From Skermanella aerolata KACC 11604 (GTDB taxonomy: Bacteria; Pseudomonadota; Alphaproteobacteria; Azospirillales; Azospirillaceae), in assembly GCF_000936425.1 (NCBI RefSeq), contig NZ_AVFK01000006.1, positions 228,477-292,476 of the forward strand: a stretch of DNA of 64,000 nucleotides, given 5' to 3'. Below are positions 51,764 through 60,952 of the stretch, one piece after another (within the stretch, counting starts at the first letter, position 1; every line of letters starts with the position of its first letter). The position numbers were made by a program, and so were the translations under genes. The notes under the pieces are model-generated. The model was not told the origin of the DNA. It worked only from the letters and a program-made list of their open reading frames with translations, and made no database searches.

Positions 51764-54403
51764 ATGGAAAAGAGCATCTTTCGCTTCGTGCTGCGATATA
51801 GTACGCGGCAGCAGGTGGTGATTCTGCTGCTTACCCTATCTTCATTTCCGTTTCTTTACTATTCTCTTGAACTGCCTAAGCAGATTGTAAACGACGCCAT
51901 CGGGGGCCAGAATTTTCCTAAGGAATTCTTCGGCTACCAGTTCGAACAGGTGCCGTATCTAGTTCTGCTGTCACTTTTGTTTTTGACGCTGGTAGTGGTC
52001 AACGGCGTCTTCAAGTTTCGCATCAACACTCTCAAGGGACGGCTGGGCGAGCGGATGCTTCGCCGGCTGCGCTACGAGCTTTACGCCCGCGTGATCCGTT
52101 TTCCGCTGCCGCGCTTCCGCAAGGTCAGCCAGGGCGAGATCATCCCCATGATCACGGCGGAGGTCGAGCCTCTGGGCGGCTTCATCGGCGACTCGATAGC
52201 CTTGCCGGTGTTCCAGGGCGGCACGCTGCTGGTCTACCTTACCTTCATCTTCATGCAGGACCCGATCCTGGGAGCGGCGGCGGTTTCCCTCTATCCGTTC
52301 CAGGGATGGCTGATCCCGCGGCTTCAGCGCAAGGTCAACCAGCTCGGCAAGCAGCGTGTCCGGGCGATGCGCCAGATCTCCGACCGGATAGGCGAATCGG
52401 TGTCGGGCATGCCCGAGATCCATGCCCATGATACATCCGCCTGGCATCTGGCCGATCTCTCCCATCGCTACGGCGATGTCTACGATATCCGCTTCGAGAT
52501 CTTCCAGCGCAAGTTCTTTATCAAGTTTCTCAATAACTTCATAAATCAGCTGACGCCGTTCTTCTTTTATCTGATCGGCGGATACCTGGTGATCAAGGGC
52601 AGTATCAGCTTCGGTTCTCTCGTCGCGGTGCTGGCGGCCTACAAGGATCTGGCAGGCCCCTGGAAGGAGCTGCTCGACTATTATCAGATGAAGGAGGATA
52701 TCCGGATCAAGTACGAGCAGGTGATCGAGCAGTTCGACCTGCCCGAACTGATGCCGGCGGCATTGATCGCGGCGGACGCCGATCCGGGGCAGCGGCTGAC
52801 CGGCGCCATGGTGTTCAGCAACGTCTCGTTCGGCGAGGATACCGGCCCGAAGATCCTGGACAATGTGAGCTGTACGCTGCCGCTGGACGCCCATACCGCC
52901 ATCGTCGGCGGCCCTGGACGCGACGAGTTCGCCATGCTGGTGGCCCGCCTGCTGATGCCGACGGGCGGACGCATCCGGGTCGGCGACAAGGACCTGTCCC
53001 AGTTGCCGGAGGCGGTCACCGGCCGGCGGATCGCCTATGTCGGGCAGACGAGCTACATGTTCACCGCAAGCTTGCGCGACAACCTGTATTACGGGCTGCG
53101 CCACCGGCCGCTGAAGCCGTCGGAACTGGACGAGCGCGCCCAGGCGGAGTGGAAGCGCCGTGCCCACGAGTCCAAGGAGGCCGGCAACACCGACTTCCCG
53201 CTCGACGCCGACTGGATCGACTATCAGGCGGCTGGATGCGACGGGCCGGATACCCTGCGCCGTCGTACCATGGAGGTGCTGGCGATGGTCGACCTGTCGG
53301 ACGACGTCTACGGCCTTGGGCTGAACGGCACGCTGAACGGCGAGAACTGCGGCGATGTGGTCAAGCGCATCCTGGAGGCGCGGACGGCGCTGCGGGCGGA
53401 ATTGGCCCAGCCGTCGATGCGGTCGCTGGTCGAAGTCTGGAACCCGGAACGGTACAACAACAACGCCACTGTGGCCGAGAACCTGCTGTTCGGCAGTCCG
53501 GTCGGGCCTGTCTTCGCGATCGACAGCATGGCGGAGAACACCTACGTGCTGGAAGTCCTGGAAAAGGTCGGCATGACCGGTGATTTCCTGGACATGGGCG
53601 TTCAGGTGGCGCGGACCATGATCGAGTTGTTCGCCGATCTGCCGCCGGGCCATCAGTTCTTCGAGCAGTTCAGCTTCATCAGCTCGGAAGACCTGCCGGA
53701 CTTCCAGCCGATCGTGGCTAAGGCCGACAAGGACGGTCTGGACAGCCTGAAGCCGGAGGAGAAGCGCCGGCTGATGGCGCTGCCGTTCAAGCTGATCCCC
53801 GCCCGGCACCGCCTGGGCCTGATGAACCCCGACCTGGAGCGCCGGCTGCTGGAAGCCCGTCAGGTCTTCGCCCGCGATCTGCCCGACGCCCTGCGCGGCT
53901 GTGTCGAGTTCTTCGTGGAGGACGCGTACAACGCGGCGTCGACCATCCAGGACAACATCCTGTTCGGGAAGGTCGCGTACGGGCAGGCGCAGGTCGGCGG
54001 CAAGGTCGGGCGGCTGATGGCTCAGGTCATCGACGAACTGGGCCTGCGGGAAACCATCCAGGAGATCGGCCTGGACCATTATGTCGGCGTGGCCGGGTCG
54101 CGTCTGTCCAGGGCACAGCGGCAGAAGGTGGCGCTGGCGCGCGGCATCCTGAAAAACCCCGACCTGCTGGTGATCAACGAGGCAACCGCCGGTCTGGACG
54201 GCGCCAGCCAGAGCCAGATCCATAACGCGATCCTGGAGGAACGCCAGGGGCGCGGGGTGGTGTGGGTATTGCATAGGCCAAGCATCGCCCGGCGGTTCGA
54301 CCAGACCCTGGTGCTGCGCGGCGGGCAGCTTGCCGAGCACGGCAGTTATCAGGATCTGGACAAGCCGGGTACAGTCATGCACGAGTTGCTGGCGGCCGAG
54401 TGA
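51764..54403 (+). CDS. ABC exporter-like protein with degenerate, enlarged ATPase domain
   Basis: This 879-residue protein has an N-terminal ABC-exporter membrane domain (about residues 1-330; helices near 19-35, 63-85 and further pairs) fused to a nucleotide-binding domain with altered catalytic motifs. Walker A reads VGGPGRDEFA (residues 381-390), with Glu388 where the invariant Lys belongs. The Q-loop Gln428 is kept, the signature is LSRAQ (781-785), Walker B is LLVINEAT with Asn805 for Asp, and Glu806 and H-loop His837 are kept. About 350 residues separate Q-loop and signature (about 300 more than usual) and hold two related segments at 556-578 and 714-736. ATG 51764 is chosen because it begins the membrane domain; GTG 51668 is possible. 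ATP hydrolysis is doubtful. Confidence 0.88.
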   Translation: MEKSIFRFVLRYSTRQQVVILLLTLSSFPFLYYSLELPKQIVNDAIGGQNFPKEFFGYQFEQVPYLVLLSLLFLTLVVVNGVFKFRINTLKGRLGERMLRRLRYELYARVIRFPLPRFRKVSQGEIIPMITAEVEPLGGFIGDSIALPVFQGGTLLVYLTFIFMQDPILGAAAVSLYPFQGWLIPRLQRKVNQLGKQRVRAMRQISDRIGESVSGMPEIHAHDTSAWHLADLSHRYGDVYDIRFEIFQRKFFIKFLNNFINQLTPFFFYLIGGYLVIKGSISFGSLVAVLAAYKDLAGPWKELLDYYQMKEDIRIKYEQVIEQFDLPELMPAALIAADADPGQRLTGAMVFSNVSFGEDTGPKILDNVSCTLPLDAHTAIVGGPGRDEFAMLVARLLMPTGGRIRVGDKDLSQLPEAVTGRRIAYVGQTSYMFTASLRDNLYYGLRHRPLKPSELDERAQAEWKRRAHESKEAGNTDFPLDADWIDYQAAGCDGPDTLRRRTMEVLAMVDLSDDVYGLGLNGTLNGENCGDVVKRILEARTALRAELAQPSMRSLVEVWNPERYNNNATVAENLLFGSPVGPVFAIDSMAENTYVLEVLEKVGMTGDFLDMGVQVARTMIELFADLPPGHQFFEQFSFISSEDLPDFQPIVAKADKDGLDSLKPEEKRRLMALPFKLIPARHRLGLMNPDLERRLLEARQVFARDLPDALRGCVEFFVEDAYNAASTIQDNILFGKVAYGQAQVGGKVGRLMAQVIDELGLRETIQEIGLDHYVGVAGSRLSRAQRQKVALARGILKNPDLLVINEATAGLDGASQSQIHNAILEERQGRGVVWVLHRPSIARRFDQTLVLRGGQLAEHGSYQDLDKPGTVMHELLAAE

Positions 54404-54479
54404 CGTGTAAAGGCGGGATACGCCATGGAGCCGAACAGCAAGTGTGCGGCATGAACGCACCGTAACAGGAGACGCCGAC

Positions 54480-54938
54480 GTGAGCCTTGCCGAAGAAGTC
54501 GAGCTGCTGCGCAGGATACCCATGTTCGCCAACGTGGAGATCAGCAAGCTGAAGCTGCTGGCCTTTACCAGCGAGCGGGTCTCTTTTCATGCGGGTGACG
54601 TCCTGTTCCAACAGAACGAAATGGGCAGCAGCGCGTTCATCATCGTGTCCGGAGAAGCGGATATCACGGTCGATACGCCGGGCGGCCCTCTGGTCGTGGC
54701 CCATGTCGGCCGCAACGATTTCATCGGCGAGATCGCGATCCTGTGCGATGTGCCGCGGACGGCCAGCGTCGTGGCGCGGACCGATATGACGACGCTGTGC
54801 ATATCGAAGGACCTGTTCTTCCGGATGGTGACCGAGTTTCCCCAGATGGCGGTCGAGATCATGCGCGTGCTGGCGCAGCGGCTGGAGAACACGACCCGGC
54901 AGTTGCAGGAAGCGGTCTCCGGCGCCAAGCCGGGCTGA
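54480..54938 (+). CDS. Cyclic nucleotide-binding domain protein without DNA-binding domain
   Basis: This 152-residue stand-alone cNMP-binding protein contains FHAGDVLFQQNEMGSSAFIIVSGEADI and the phosphate-binding cassette FIGEIAILCDVPRTASVVA, with the Gly-Glu and Arg-Thr-Ala expected for cAMP/cGMP binding. A C-terminal helix follows (MAVEIMRVLAQRLENTTRQL). The Crp-type HTH is absent, so it likely acts as a protein-level sensor. GTG 54480 has AGGAG 9 nt upstream. It lies 76 nt after the degenerate ABC gene, presumably in one operon. Confidence 0.9.
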   Translation: MSLAEEVELLRRIPMFANVEISKLKLLAFTSERVSFHAGDVLFQQNEMGSSAFIIVSGEADITVDTPGGPLVVAHVGRNDFIGEIAILCDVPRTASVVARTDMTTLCISKDLFFRMVTEFPQMAVEIMRVLAQRLENTTRQLQEAVSGAKPG

Positions 54939-54945
54939 CATGCCC

Positions 54946-54987
54946 GGGCCGATGTGGCTGGGCCGATGTGGCTGGGCCGATGTGGCT
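54946..54987. repeat. 14-bp tandem repeat, three perfect copies
   Basis: GGGCCGATGTGGCT is repeated three times without change, directly after the cNMP-binding gene stop, followed by a diverged partial unit. A recent slippage expansion is likely. Confidence 0.9.
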
Positions 54988-55031
54988 GAGCTGACGTTAT
55001 CGACGTACGGAATATTTGAAGAAGGGTTTCC

Positions 55032-55517
55032 ATGAGCCGGTTGGACAGTTTCATCAGGCGCGTCACCGCCCAGCGGGATTGCCTGAACGCCGCGGCCGTT
55101 CTGGTCCGCGACCTGCCCGGCCCGGTGCTGGAGTTCGGCCTCGGCAATGGCCGGACCTACGATCACCTGCGCTCGCTGCTGCCGGACCGCCAAATCTTCG
55201 TGTTCGAGCGGCAAGTTGCGGCGCATCCGGACTGCATTCCGCCGGACGAGTGCCTGCTGCTGGGCGACTTGCACGAAACCCTTGACGGGGCGGGGGCCGT
55301 GATCGGCGCACCGGCGGTCCTGGCCCATGTCGATATCGGCTCGGGCGATCCCGCCGCCAACGCGGAGCTGGCGGCCTTCCTGGCGCCGCGCCTGCATAAG
55401 CTGATGTCGACGGGCGGGATCGTGGTCAGCGACCAGGACCTGGGCATCGCCGAGTGGGAGCCGGTGGCGCTGCCGTCGGGGGTCAGGCAGGGGCGCTACT
55501 TCATGCGGCGGGTCTGA
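55032..55517 (+). CDS. Small class I SAM methyltransferase-like protein
   Basis: This 161-residue protein has a Rossmann-type motif I (PVLEFGLGNGRTYDHLRSLL), an acidic residue at the end of strand 2 (IFVFERQ), and AVLAHVDIGSGDP. It is shorter than typical class I methyltransferases and the motifs are somewhat divergent, so activity is uncertain. ATG 55032 has AAGAAGGG upstream. It is the third gene after the degenerate ABC protein and the cNMP-binding protein. Confidence 0.8.
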   Translation: MSRLDSFIRRVTAQRDCLNAAAVLVRDLPGPVLEFGLGNGRTYDHLRSLLPDRQIFVFERQVAAHPDCIPPDECLLLGDLHETLDGAGAVIGAPAVLAHVDIGSGDPAANAELAAFLAPRLHKLMSTGGIVVSDQDLGIAEWEPVALPSGVRQGRYFMRRV

Positions 55518-55555
55518 CCGGAGATGGACGGTATCGGCTCGTTAGGACCGTGCTC

Positions 55556-55576
55556 GTCGGGCTGAAGAGGCCCGAC
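55556..55576. repeat. REP-like hairpin, single copy
   Basis: A 21-bp imperfect palindrome (core GTCGGGC / GCCCGAC) is identical to the left-arm hairpin at 47032-47052. The GTAG box beside it is degenerate. It lies downstream of the methyltransferase-like gene. Confidence 0.8.
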
Positions 55577-55751
55577 ACCTGACGTTCCAGACAGGTCAAG
55601 CTTAAAGACCGTCGGCATTATTGCATAATCGGCTTCGACTAAAGCCAGACGTCTCATCTCATCGAATTTTAACAAACCTCCCTAGTATACTAACGGATTG
55701 CGGCGTACCGAGGTGCGCGCCTAATCAAGAATTCCGTTGGGGGGCTCAATC

Positions 55752-57170
55752 ATGGCGGACGGGTCATTCTTGCCACCGACCAGGGCTTTGACGACCGAGA
55801 CCGAGGCTGCTATCGGCGAGCTGGCACGGGAAGTCGGCAACCTGGGTGTGGCGTTCGCCGATGTGGCGGGACATGTCGAGGATGTCAGCGGCCGTATCTC
55901 CCTTCAGGTTTCCGTCCTGGACGAGTTGCGCGGCGAAGCCGCCGCCATGTCCGCCGGGACGGGCAACGTCAACGCCGCGGCGGTCGCCGCGCGCGCGGTG
56001 ACCGCCAATGCACAGGACCAGGTGGCATTGGGCCGCGGGCAGGTTGACAACGCGCTGTCGGGCCTGCGGACCTTGACCGAGGACGTGACGGCGATCGAGA
56101 AGCAGTCGGGTGACTTGACCGAAGCGCTGAACCGCGTCGGCCGGGTCGCGAACGAGATCAGCGCCATCGCCAAGCAGACCAACCTGCTGGCGCTCAACGC
56201 GACGATCGAGGCGGCGCGGGCGGGTGAGGCCGGGCGAGGCTTCGCGGTGGTGGCCCACGAAGTCAAGGCGCTGGCCGGCAAAACAGCGTCGGCGACGCAG
56301 GAGATCGATTCGACCCTGCGTTACCTGACCGAACAGGTGAAGGCGCTGGCGGCGCGCGGCACCGGAGCCGCCGTGAAGGCTTCGGCCGTCGGCGTTGATG
56401 CCAACCGGCTGGGCGAGCTGATGGTGACCCTGGCCGACGCCATCGGCGACGTCGACCAGGAGCAGGATCGGATCGAGGACGCGGCGGGGGAGATCGCTGC
56501 CAGCATCGGGACGGTCGAGCGGCGCATCGTCGATCTTTCCTCCGCCGTCACCCAGTCCAGCGGCAACCTGAACCACGCGCGCGACCGGCTGAACGGCCTG
56601 CTGGCTTCCAGCGAGAAGCTGATCGGGCTGTCGACCCGGCTGGATGTGGAGACGGTCGATACGCCGTTCATCCGCGCCGTTCAGGAGAACGCGGCGCGCG
56701 TCACGGCGATCCTGGAGCAGGCGATCGACGCGGGCACGCTGACGATGGAGGCGCTGTTCGACGATACCTACAAGCCGGTGCCGGGCACGTCGCCCGAGCA
56801 ATGCGTCACCCGCTTCAGCGATCCGGCGGACCGGCTGCTGGGGACCTGTCTCGACAGCGTGCTGGAGGTGTCGAACCGCATCGTCTTCTGCAACGTGACG
56901 GACCGCAACGGCTATTTCCCGACCCACAACACCAAGTATCGCCATCCTCAGCGGCCGGGGGAAACCCAGTGGAACGCGGCCAACAGCAGGAACCGGCGCA
57001 TGTTCAACGACCGGGTCGGGCTGGGTGCCGGCCGCAACCGGGAGCCTTTCCTGTTGCAGGCCTACCGGCGGGACATGGGAGGCACCTTCGAGTTGATGAA
57101 GGACGTATCGGCGCCCGTCGTCGTGAAGGGGCGGCATTGGGGCGGGCTGCGGATCGCGTACCGGGTCTGA
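55752..57170 (+). CDS. Soluble methyl-accepting chemotaxis protein
   Basis: This 472-residue chemoreceptor has no membrane helix or signal peptide, so it is cytosolic. The signalling hairpin tip is the conserved [41 protein letters not shown] (about residues 135-175; quoted here only as landmarks [20 protein letters not shown] and [12 protein letters not shown]). The sensory part is C-terminal (about residues 320-472) with [15 protein letters not shown], a domain placed after the signalling helices. ATG 55752 has GGGGGG about 8 nt upstream; TTG 55737 is possible. It stands alone, with no che genes nearby. Confidence 0.9.
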   Translation: MADGSFLPPTRALTTETEAAIGELAREVGNLGVAFADVAGHVEDVSGRISLQVSVLDELRGEAAAMSAGTGNVNAAAVAARAVTANAQDQVALGRGQVDNALSGLRTLTEDVTAIEKQSGDLTEALNRVGRVANEISAIAKQTNLLALNATIEAARAGEAGRGFAVVAHEVKALAGKTASATQEIDSTLRYLTEQVKALAARGTGAAVKASAVGVDANRLGELMVTLADAIGDVDQEQDRIEDAAGEIAASIGTVERRIVDLSSAVTQSSGNLNHARDRLNGLLASSEKLIGLSTRLDVETVDTPFIRAVQENAARVTAILEQAIDAGTLTMEALFDDTYKPVPGTSPEQCVTRFSDPADRLLGTCLDSVLEVSNRIVFCNVTDRNGYFPTHNTKYRHPQRPGETQWNAANSRNRRMFNDRVGLGAGRNREPFLLQAYRRDMGGTFELMKDVSAPVVVKGRHWGGLRIAYRV

Positions 57171-57205
57171 GGCGTACGGAGTTTGGTAGCAAAGGCCTGA
57201 AACGA

Positions 57206-57241
57206 AAAACGCCGCTCCCCCCGGTGTTGAGAGAAGCGGCG
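57206..57241 (-). terminator. Terminator of pnp
   Basis: CGCCGCT (57210-57216) pairs with AGCGGCG (57235-57241). Read on the minus strand the stem ends in TTTTTCG. It lies 18 nt beyond the pnp stop. Confidence 0.8.
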
Positions 57242-57258
57242 CGATCCGGGAAGCTCGA

Positions 57259-59373
57259 TTACTCGGCTTCGGCCTTCTTGCTCAGGTCTTCGCCGGTGGC
57301 CTGATCGACCATCTTCATCGACAGCTTGACCTTGCCGCGATCGTCGAAGCCGAGGACCTTGACCTTGACCTCGTCACCCTGCTTGACCACGTCGGCGACC
57401 TTGCCGACGCGCTCGTTCTTCAGCTCGGAGATGTGGACCAGACCGTCGCGCGAGCCCAGGAAGTTCACGAAGGCGCCGAAATCGACGACCTTCACGACCT
57501 TGCCGGTGTAGACGACGCCCAGTTCCGGCTCCGCGACGATGCCGCGGATCCAGTCGATGGCGGCTTGGCCGGCCTTGCCGTCGACGGCGGCGACCTTGAC
57601 GGTGCCGTCATCCTCGATGTCGATCTTGGCGCCGGTCTGCTCGACGATCTCGCGGATCACCTTGCCGCCGGAGCCGATCACGTCGCGGATCTTCTCCTTG
57701 GGGATGTTGATGATCGTGATGCGCGGAGCGTTCTGGTTGACGTCGTCGCGCGCACCGCCGATCGCCTTCGCCATCTCGCCCAGGATGTGCAGCCGTCCGC
57801 CGCGCGCCTGATCGAGGGCCACGCGCATGATCTCCTCGGTGATCGAGGTGATCTTGATGTCCATCTGGAGGGCGGTGACGCCCTTCTCGGTGCCGGCGAC
57901 CTTGAAGTCCATGTCGCCCAGGTGATCCTCGTCGCCGAGGATGTCGGACAGCACGGCGTAGCCGCGGTCTTCCTTGATCAGGCCCATCGCGATGCCGGCC
58001 ACCGGACGGGGCAGGGGAGCGCCGGCATCCATCAGCGCCAGCGAGGTGCCGCAGACGGTCGCCATGGAGGACGAGCCGTTGGACTCGGTGATCTCCGAGA
58101 CAATGCGCATCGTGTATGGGAACTGCTCCTTCGTGGGGAGCAGCGGACGGACCGCGCGCCATGCCAGCTTGCCGTGGCCGATCTCGCGGCGGCCGGGCGA
58201 CCCGACGCGGCCGGCTTCACCGACCGAGTAGGGCGGGAAGTTGTAGTGCAGCATGAAGCTTTCGCGGTACTCGCCTTCCAGCGCGTCGATGATCTGCTCG
58301 TCCTGGCTGGTGCCGAGAGTCGCGACCACGAGGGCCTGGGTCTCGCCGCGGGTGAACAGGGCGGAACCGTGGGCGCGCGGCAGCATGCCGACTTCGGCGA
58401 CGATCTGGCGGATATCGGTGGTGCTGCGGCCGTCGATCCGGCGGCCGGTGTCGATCACGGCGCCGCGCAGGACGTCGCTCTCCAGCTCCTTGAACAGGGA
58501 AGCGATCGCTTCCGGAGCGATTTCCTCGCCGTGGGTCTCGATCGCCTTCTTCTTGGCGGCGTCCAGCTTGGTGTGCCGGTCCTGCTTCTTCCGCTCGGTG
58601 TAGGCGGCCGTGATGTCCTCGCCGACGGTGGCGAGCAGCTTGGCCTTGATGGCGTTGGCGTCGTACGGCAGCGCCGGCAGGTCCCAGGGCTCCTTGGCGC
58701 ACTGCTCGGCCAGCTCGATGATGGCGTCGATGACGGGCTGGAAGCTGCGGTGGCCGAACATGACGGCGCCGAGCATCACTTCCTCGGTCAGTTCGTTGGC
58801 TTCGGACTCGACCATCAGCACGCCGTCGCGGGTGCCGGCGACGACCAGGTCGAGGTCGCCTTCTTCGTCGTCGACCAGCGGGTTCAGCACGTATTCGCCG
58901 TTCTTGTAGGCGACGCGGGCGGCGCCGACCGGACCCATGAAGGGCAGGCCGGAAATCGTCAGGGCGGCCGAGGTGCCGACCAGCGCCACGATGTCGGGGT
59001 CGTTCTCCATGTCGTGGCTCAGCACGGTGCAGATGACCTGCGTCTCGTTGCGGAAGCCGTCGACGAACAGCGGGCGGATCGGCCGGTCGATCAGGCGGCT
59101 GACCAGCGTCTCCTTCTCGGACGGCCGGCCTTCGCGCTTGAAGAAGCCGCCGGGGATCTTACCGGCGGCGAACGCCTTCTCCTGGTAATTGACCGTCAGC
59201 GGGAAGAAATCCTGACCGGGCTTCGCGGCCTTGGCACCCACGACGGTGCAGAGCACCGTCGTCTCGCCGTACGTCGCCATGACGGCGCCATCGGCCTGAC
59301 GGGCGACCTTACCGGTCTCCAGGACCAGCTTTCTTCCGCCCCAATCGATTTCTTTTCTGAAGACGTTGAACAT
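57259..59373 (-). CDS. pnp: Polyribonucleotide nucleotidyltransferase (PNPase)
   Basis: PNPase degrades RNA 3'-5' using phosphate and is a core of the RNA degradosome. The 704-residue product has both RNase PH-like domains ([31 protein letters not shown]), the helical linker, a KH domain ([20 protein letters not shown]), and a C-terminal S1 domain ([20 protein letters not shown]). All are full length. It ends the infB-rbfA-truB-rpsO-pnp series and has its own leader hairpin. Confidence 0.98.
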   Translation of the reverse strand: MFNVFRKEIDWGGRKLVLETGKVARQADGAVMATYGETTVLCTVVGAKAAKPGQDFFPLTVNYQEKAFAAGKIPGGFFKREGRPSEKETLVSRLIDRPIRPLFVDGFRNETQVICTVLSHDMENDPDIVALVGTSAALTISGLPFMGPVGAARVAYKNGEYVLNPLVDDEEGDLDLVVAGTRDGVLMVESEANELTEEVMLGAVMFGHRSFQPVIDAIIELAEQCAKEPWDLPALPYDANAIKAKLLATVGEDITAAYTERKKQDRHTKLDAAKKKAIETHGEEIAPEAIASLFKELESDVLRGAVIDTGRRIDGRSTTDIRQIVAEVGMLPRAHGSALFTRGETQALVVATLGTSQDEQIIDALEGEYRESFMLHYNFPPYSVGEAGRVGSPGRREIGHGKLAWRAVRPLLPTKEQFPYTMRIVSEITESNGSSSMATVCGTSLALMDAGAPLPRPVAGIAMGLIKEDRGYAVLSDILGDEDHLGDMDFKVAGTEKGVTALQMDIKITSITEEIMRVALDQARGGRLHILGEMAKAIGGARDDVNQNAPRITIINIPKEKIRDVIGSGGKVIREIVEQTGAKIDIEDDGTVKVAAVDGKAGQAAIDWIRGIVAEPELGVVYTGKVVKVVDFGAFVNFLGSRDGLVHISELKNERVGKVADVVKQGDEVKVKVLGFDDRGKVKLSMKMVDQATGEDLSKKAEAE

Positions 59374-59397
59374 TGTTTCTTCCTTCCATCCGACACC

Positions 59398-59423
59398 CGA
59401 ACCATCCCGGATTGGATGGTTCG
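59398..59423 (-). promoter_or_regulatory. pnp leader stem-loop
   Basis: A perfect 10-bp stem with a 6-nt loop is located 25-50 nt upstream of the pnp start codon. It has no T-run, so a processing or autoregulatory role is more likely than termination (inference). Confidence 0.5.
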
Positions 59424-59554
59424 AGCCGGGGCCTCCAGTCGTTCTCGACCCCGCATGTAAACAGGCCAGCAGCAGAACAGGCTAAAGGCCGGTCAAGGAC
59501 GATTCCTCACCGGCATACGATAGCTCATCAATGAAATGCAGCCGTAAGTTTCTT

Positions 59555-59584
59555 ATCCGCCGCGAAGAAGGCTTCGCGGCGGAT
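59555..59584 (-). promoter_or_regulatory. Stem-loop downstream of rpsO, candidate processing site or terminator
   Basis: A perfect 13-bp stem with a 4-nt loop (AAGG on the plus strand). On the minus strand it follows rpsO by about 130 nt and is not followed by T residues, so it fits RNase III processing or 3'-end protection better than intrinsic termination. Confidence 0.5.
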
Positions 59585-59711
59585 CAAGAACAGACGCACG
59601 CCACAGCCCGGCGACCGCTTCGTCATGATGCGAAGTCCGGTCGGTTCGGCGGTCCGGGCTGGTTTCGGCAAACGGAAATATCCGATGGCGGCGTGCGGGA
59701 ATGCCTGTGCC

Positions 59712-59981
59712 TTAGCGGCGCAGGCCGAGACGCTGGATCAGCTGCTCGTAGCGGCCGACGTTCTTGCGCTTCAGGTAGTCGAGCAGGCTGCGGCGCTGAC
59801 CGACCATGACCAGGAGACCACGACGGCTGTGGAAGTCCTTCTTGTGGGTCTGGAGGTGTTCGGTCAGGTTGCGGATGCGCTCCGACAGGATGGCGACCTG
59901 GACTTCCGGCGAACCGGTATCGCTCTCGCCCGTCTTGTATTCCTGGATGACTTCCTGCTTGCGTTCGGCAGTAATCGACAT
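59712..59981 (-). CDS. rpsO: 30S ribosomal protein S15
   Basis: S15 is an early-binding protein of the 30S subunit. The 89-residue product has the standard length and sequence ([42 protein letters not shown], closing [13 protein letters not shown]). A GGAGA site lies 6 nt before the ATG. It follows truB by 29 nt. Confidence 0.98.
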   Translation of the reverse strand: MSITAERKQEVIQEYKTGESDTGSPEVQVAILSERIRNLTEHLQTHKKDFHSRRGLLVMVGQRRSLLDYLKRKNVGRYEQLIQRLGLRR

Positions 59982-60010
59982 CGGGATCTCCGTTCAATAG
60001 TCGAGTTGAT

Positions 60011-60952
60011 TCAAAGGTTCAGTACACGCACCGGCCGGATCTCTCCGCCTTCGACCTTGGCCAACGCCACCGGCTTGCCGCCGGAAACGGCTAAAACGAC
60101 AGCGCCATCGCCCGACGGATCGTAGTCCAGGCTTTCTAGCCTTTCGCGATCCTGCCGGCGCAACAGTGCCACCGTTTGACCCAGTCTCAGTCGGTGCGCT
60201 TCAGCTTCCGTCAGGGCGAACGCCGGGATGTCGTCCAGCGCCGTCTCGATCGGAAGCAGAAGTCTTTCGACGGCGGCACCTTGCTCCAGCGCCGCCAGAT
60301 CGTCCAGGGAAATCGCCTTTTCAAGCGTAAAAGAACCCACATTCAGCCGCCGGAGCCGCGTTATGTGGCCGACCGTGCCCAAAGCGAGGGCAAGATCGCG
60401 CGCTAGCGAGCGCATATAGGTCCCTTTGCCGCATTCCACCTCGAAATCCGCGTGATCGGCGTCGGGAAGGCCGATCAGGTGGAAACCGTCGATGCGGACG
60501 ATGCGGGATGCCAGCTCCACCGTCTCGCCCGCGCGGGCAAGATCGTAGGCGCGCTCGCCATCCACCTTGATGGCGGAGAACTGGGGCGGCACCTGGGAGA
60601 TTTCGCCCTGGAAAGCCTCGAGCGCCACCTCGATCTCGTCCTCGGTCGGGCGCTTGTCGCTGGTCGCGATGACGCTGCCTTCGAGGTCGTCGGTGGTGGT
60701 CTGCTCACCCCAGCGGAGGCGGAAACGGTAGGTCTTGGTGCCGTCCATGGCATAGGCGACCGTCTTGGTCGCCTCGCCGAAGGCGATGGGGAGGACGCCG
60801 GTCGCGATCGGGTCGAGCGTGCCGCCATGCCCCGCCTTTTCGGCGTTGAGCAGGCGGCGGACCCGCGCCATGACCTGGGTGGACGTCATTCCGGGCGGCT
60901 TGTCGATGACCAGCCAGCCGTGGATAGGGACTCCCTTGCGCTTACGCGCCAC
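60011..60952 (-). CDS. truB: tRNA pseudouridine(55) synthase TruB
   Basis: TruB converts U55 of the tRNA T-loop to pseudouridine. The 313-residue product has HGWLVIDKPPGMTSTQV, the catalytic motif GHGGTLDPIATGVLP (nucleophilic Asp), and GTYMRSLARDLALALG. Length is normal, with a C-terminal PUA-like part. Its start overlaps the rbfA 3' end by 11 nt. Confidence 0.98.
   Translation of the reverse strand: MARKRKGVPIHGWLVIDKPPGMTSTQVMARVRRLLNAEKAGHGGTLDPIATGVLPIAFGEATKTVAYAMDGTKTYRFRLRWGEQTTTDDLEGSVIATSDKRPTEDEIEVALEAFQGEISQVPPQFSAIKVDGERAYDLARAGETVELASRIVRIDGFHLIGLPDADHADFEVECGKGTYMRSLARDLALALGTVGHITRLRRLNVGSFTLEKAISLDDLAALEQGAAVERLLLPIETALDDIPAFALTEAEAHRLRLGQTVALLRRQDRERLESLDYDPSGDGAVVLAVSGGKPVALAKVEGGEIRPVRVLNL

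Larger units (their letters stand above)
59374..59711 (-). other. 338-bp rpsO-pnp intergenic region with two hairpins
   Basis: No gene is seen. Two stem-loops stand out: ATCCGCCGCGAAG/CTTCGCGGCGGAT (59555-59584) and CGAACCATCC/GGATGGTTCG (59398-59423), the latter just before the pnp start. In E. coli the same interval holds an RNase III site used in pnp autoregulation (known); these hairpins are candidates for the same role here. Confidence 0.6.

Noticed and set aside
51764..54403. The degenerate ABC gene as a pseudogene
   Set aside because: The 879-codon frame is uninterrupted, its codon use matches neighbours, and several NBD residues remain; decay would have produced stops or frameshifts.
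51971..54547. An 858-codon open frame on the minus strand opposite the ABC gene
   Set aside because: Composition is the typical antisense pattern (Gln/His/Arg/Asp-rich). The plus-strand protein has recognisable ABC membrane and NBD features.
54946..54987. The 14-bp tandem repeat as a regulator-binding iteron array
   Set aside because: Only three copies, no dyad symmetry, and located between co-directional genes rather than at a promoter or origin.
57433..59460. A 675-codon open frame on the plus strand opposite pnp
   Set aside because: It mirrors pnp codon structure in high-GC DNA. The encoded protein is Asp/Val/Gly-rich with no family similarity, and pnp is certain.
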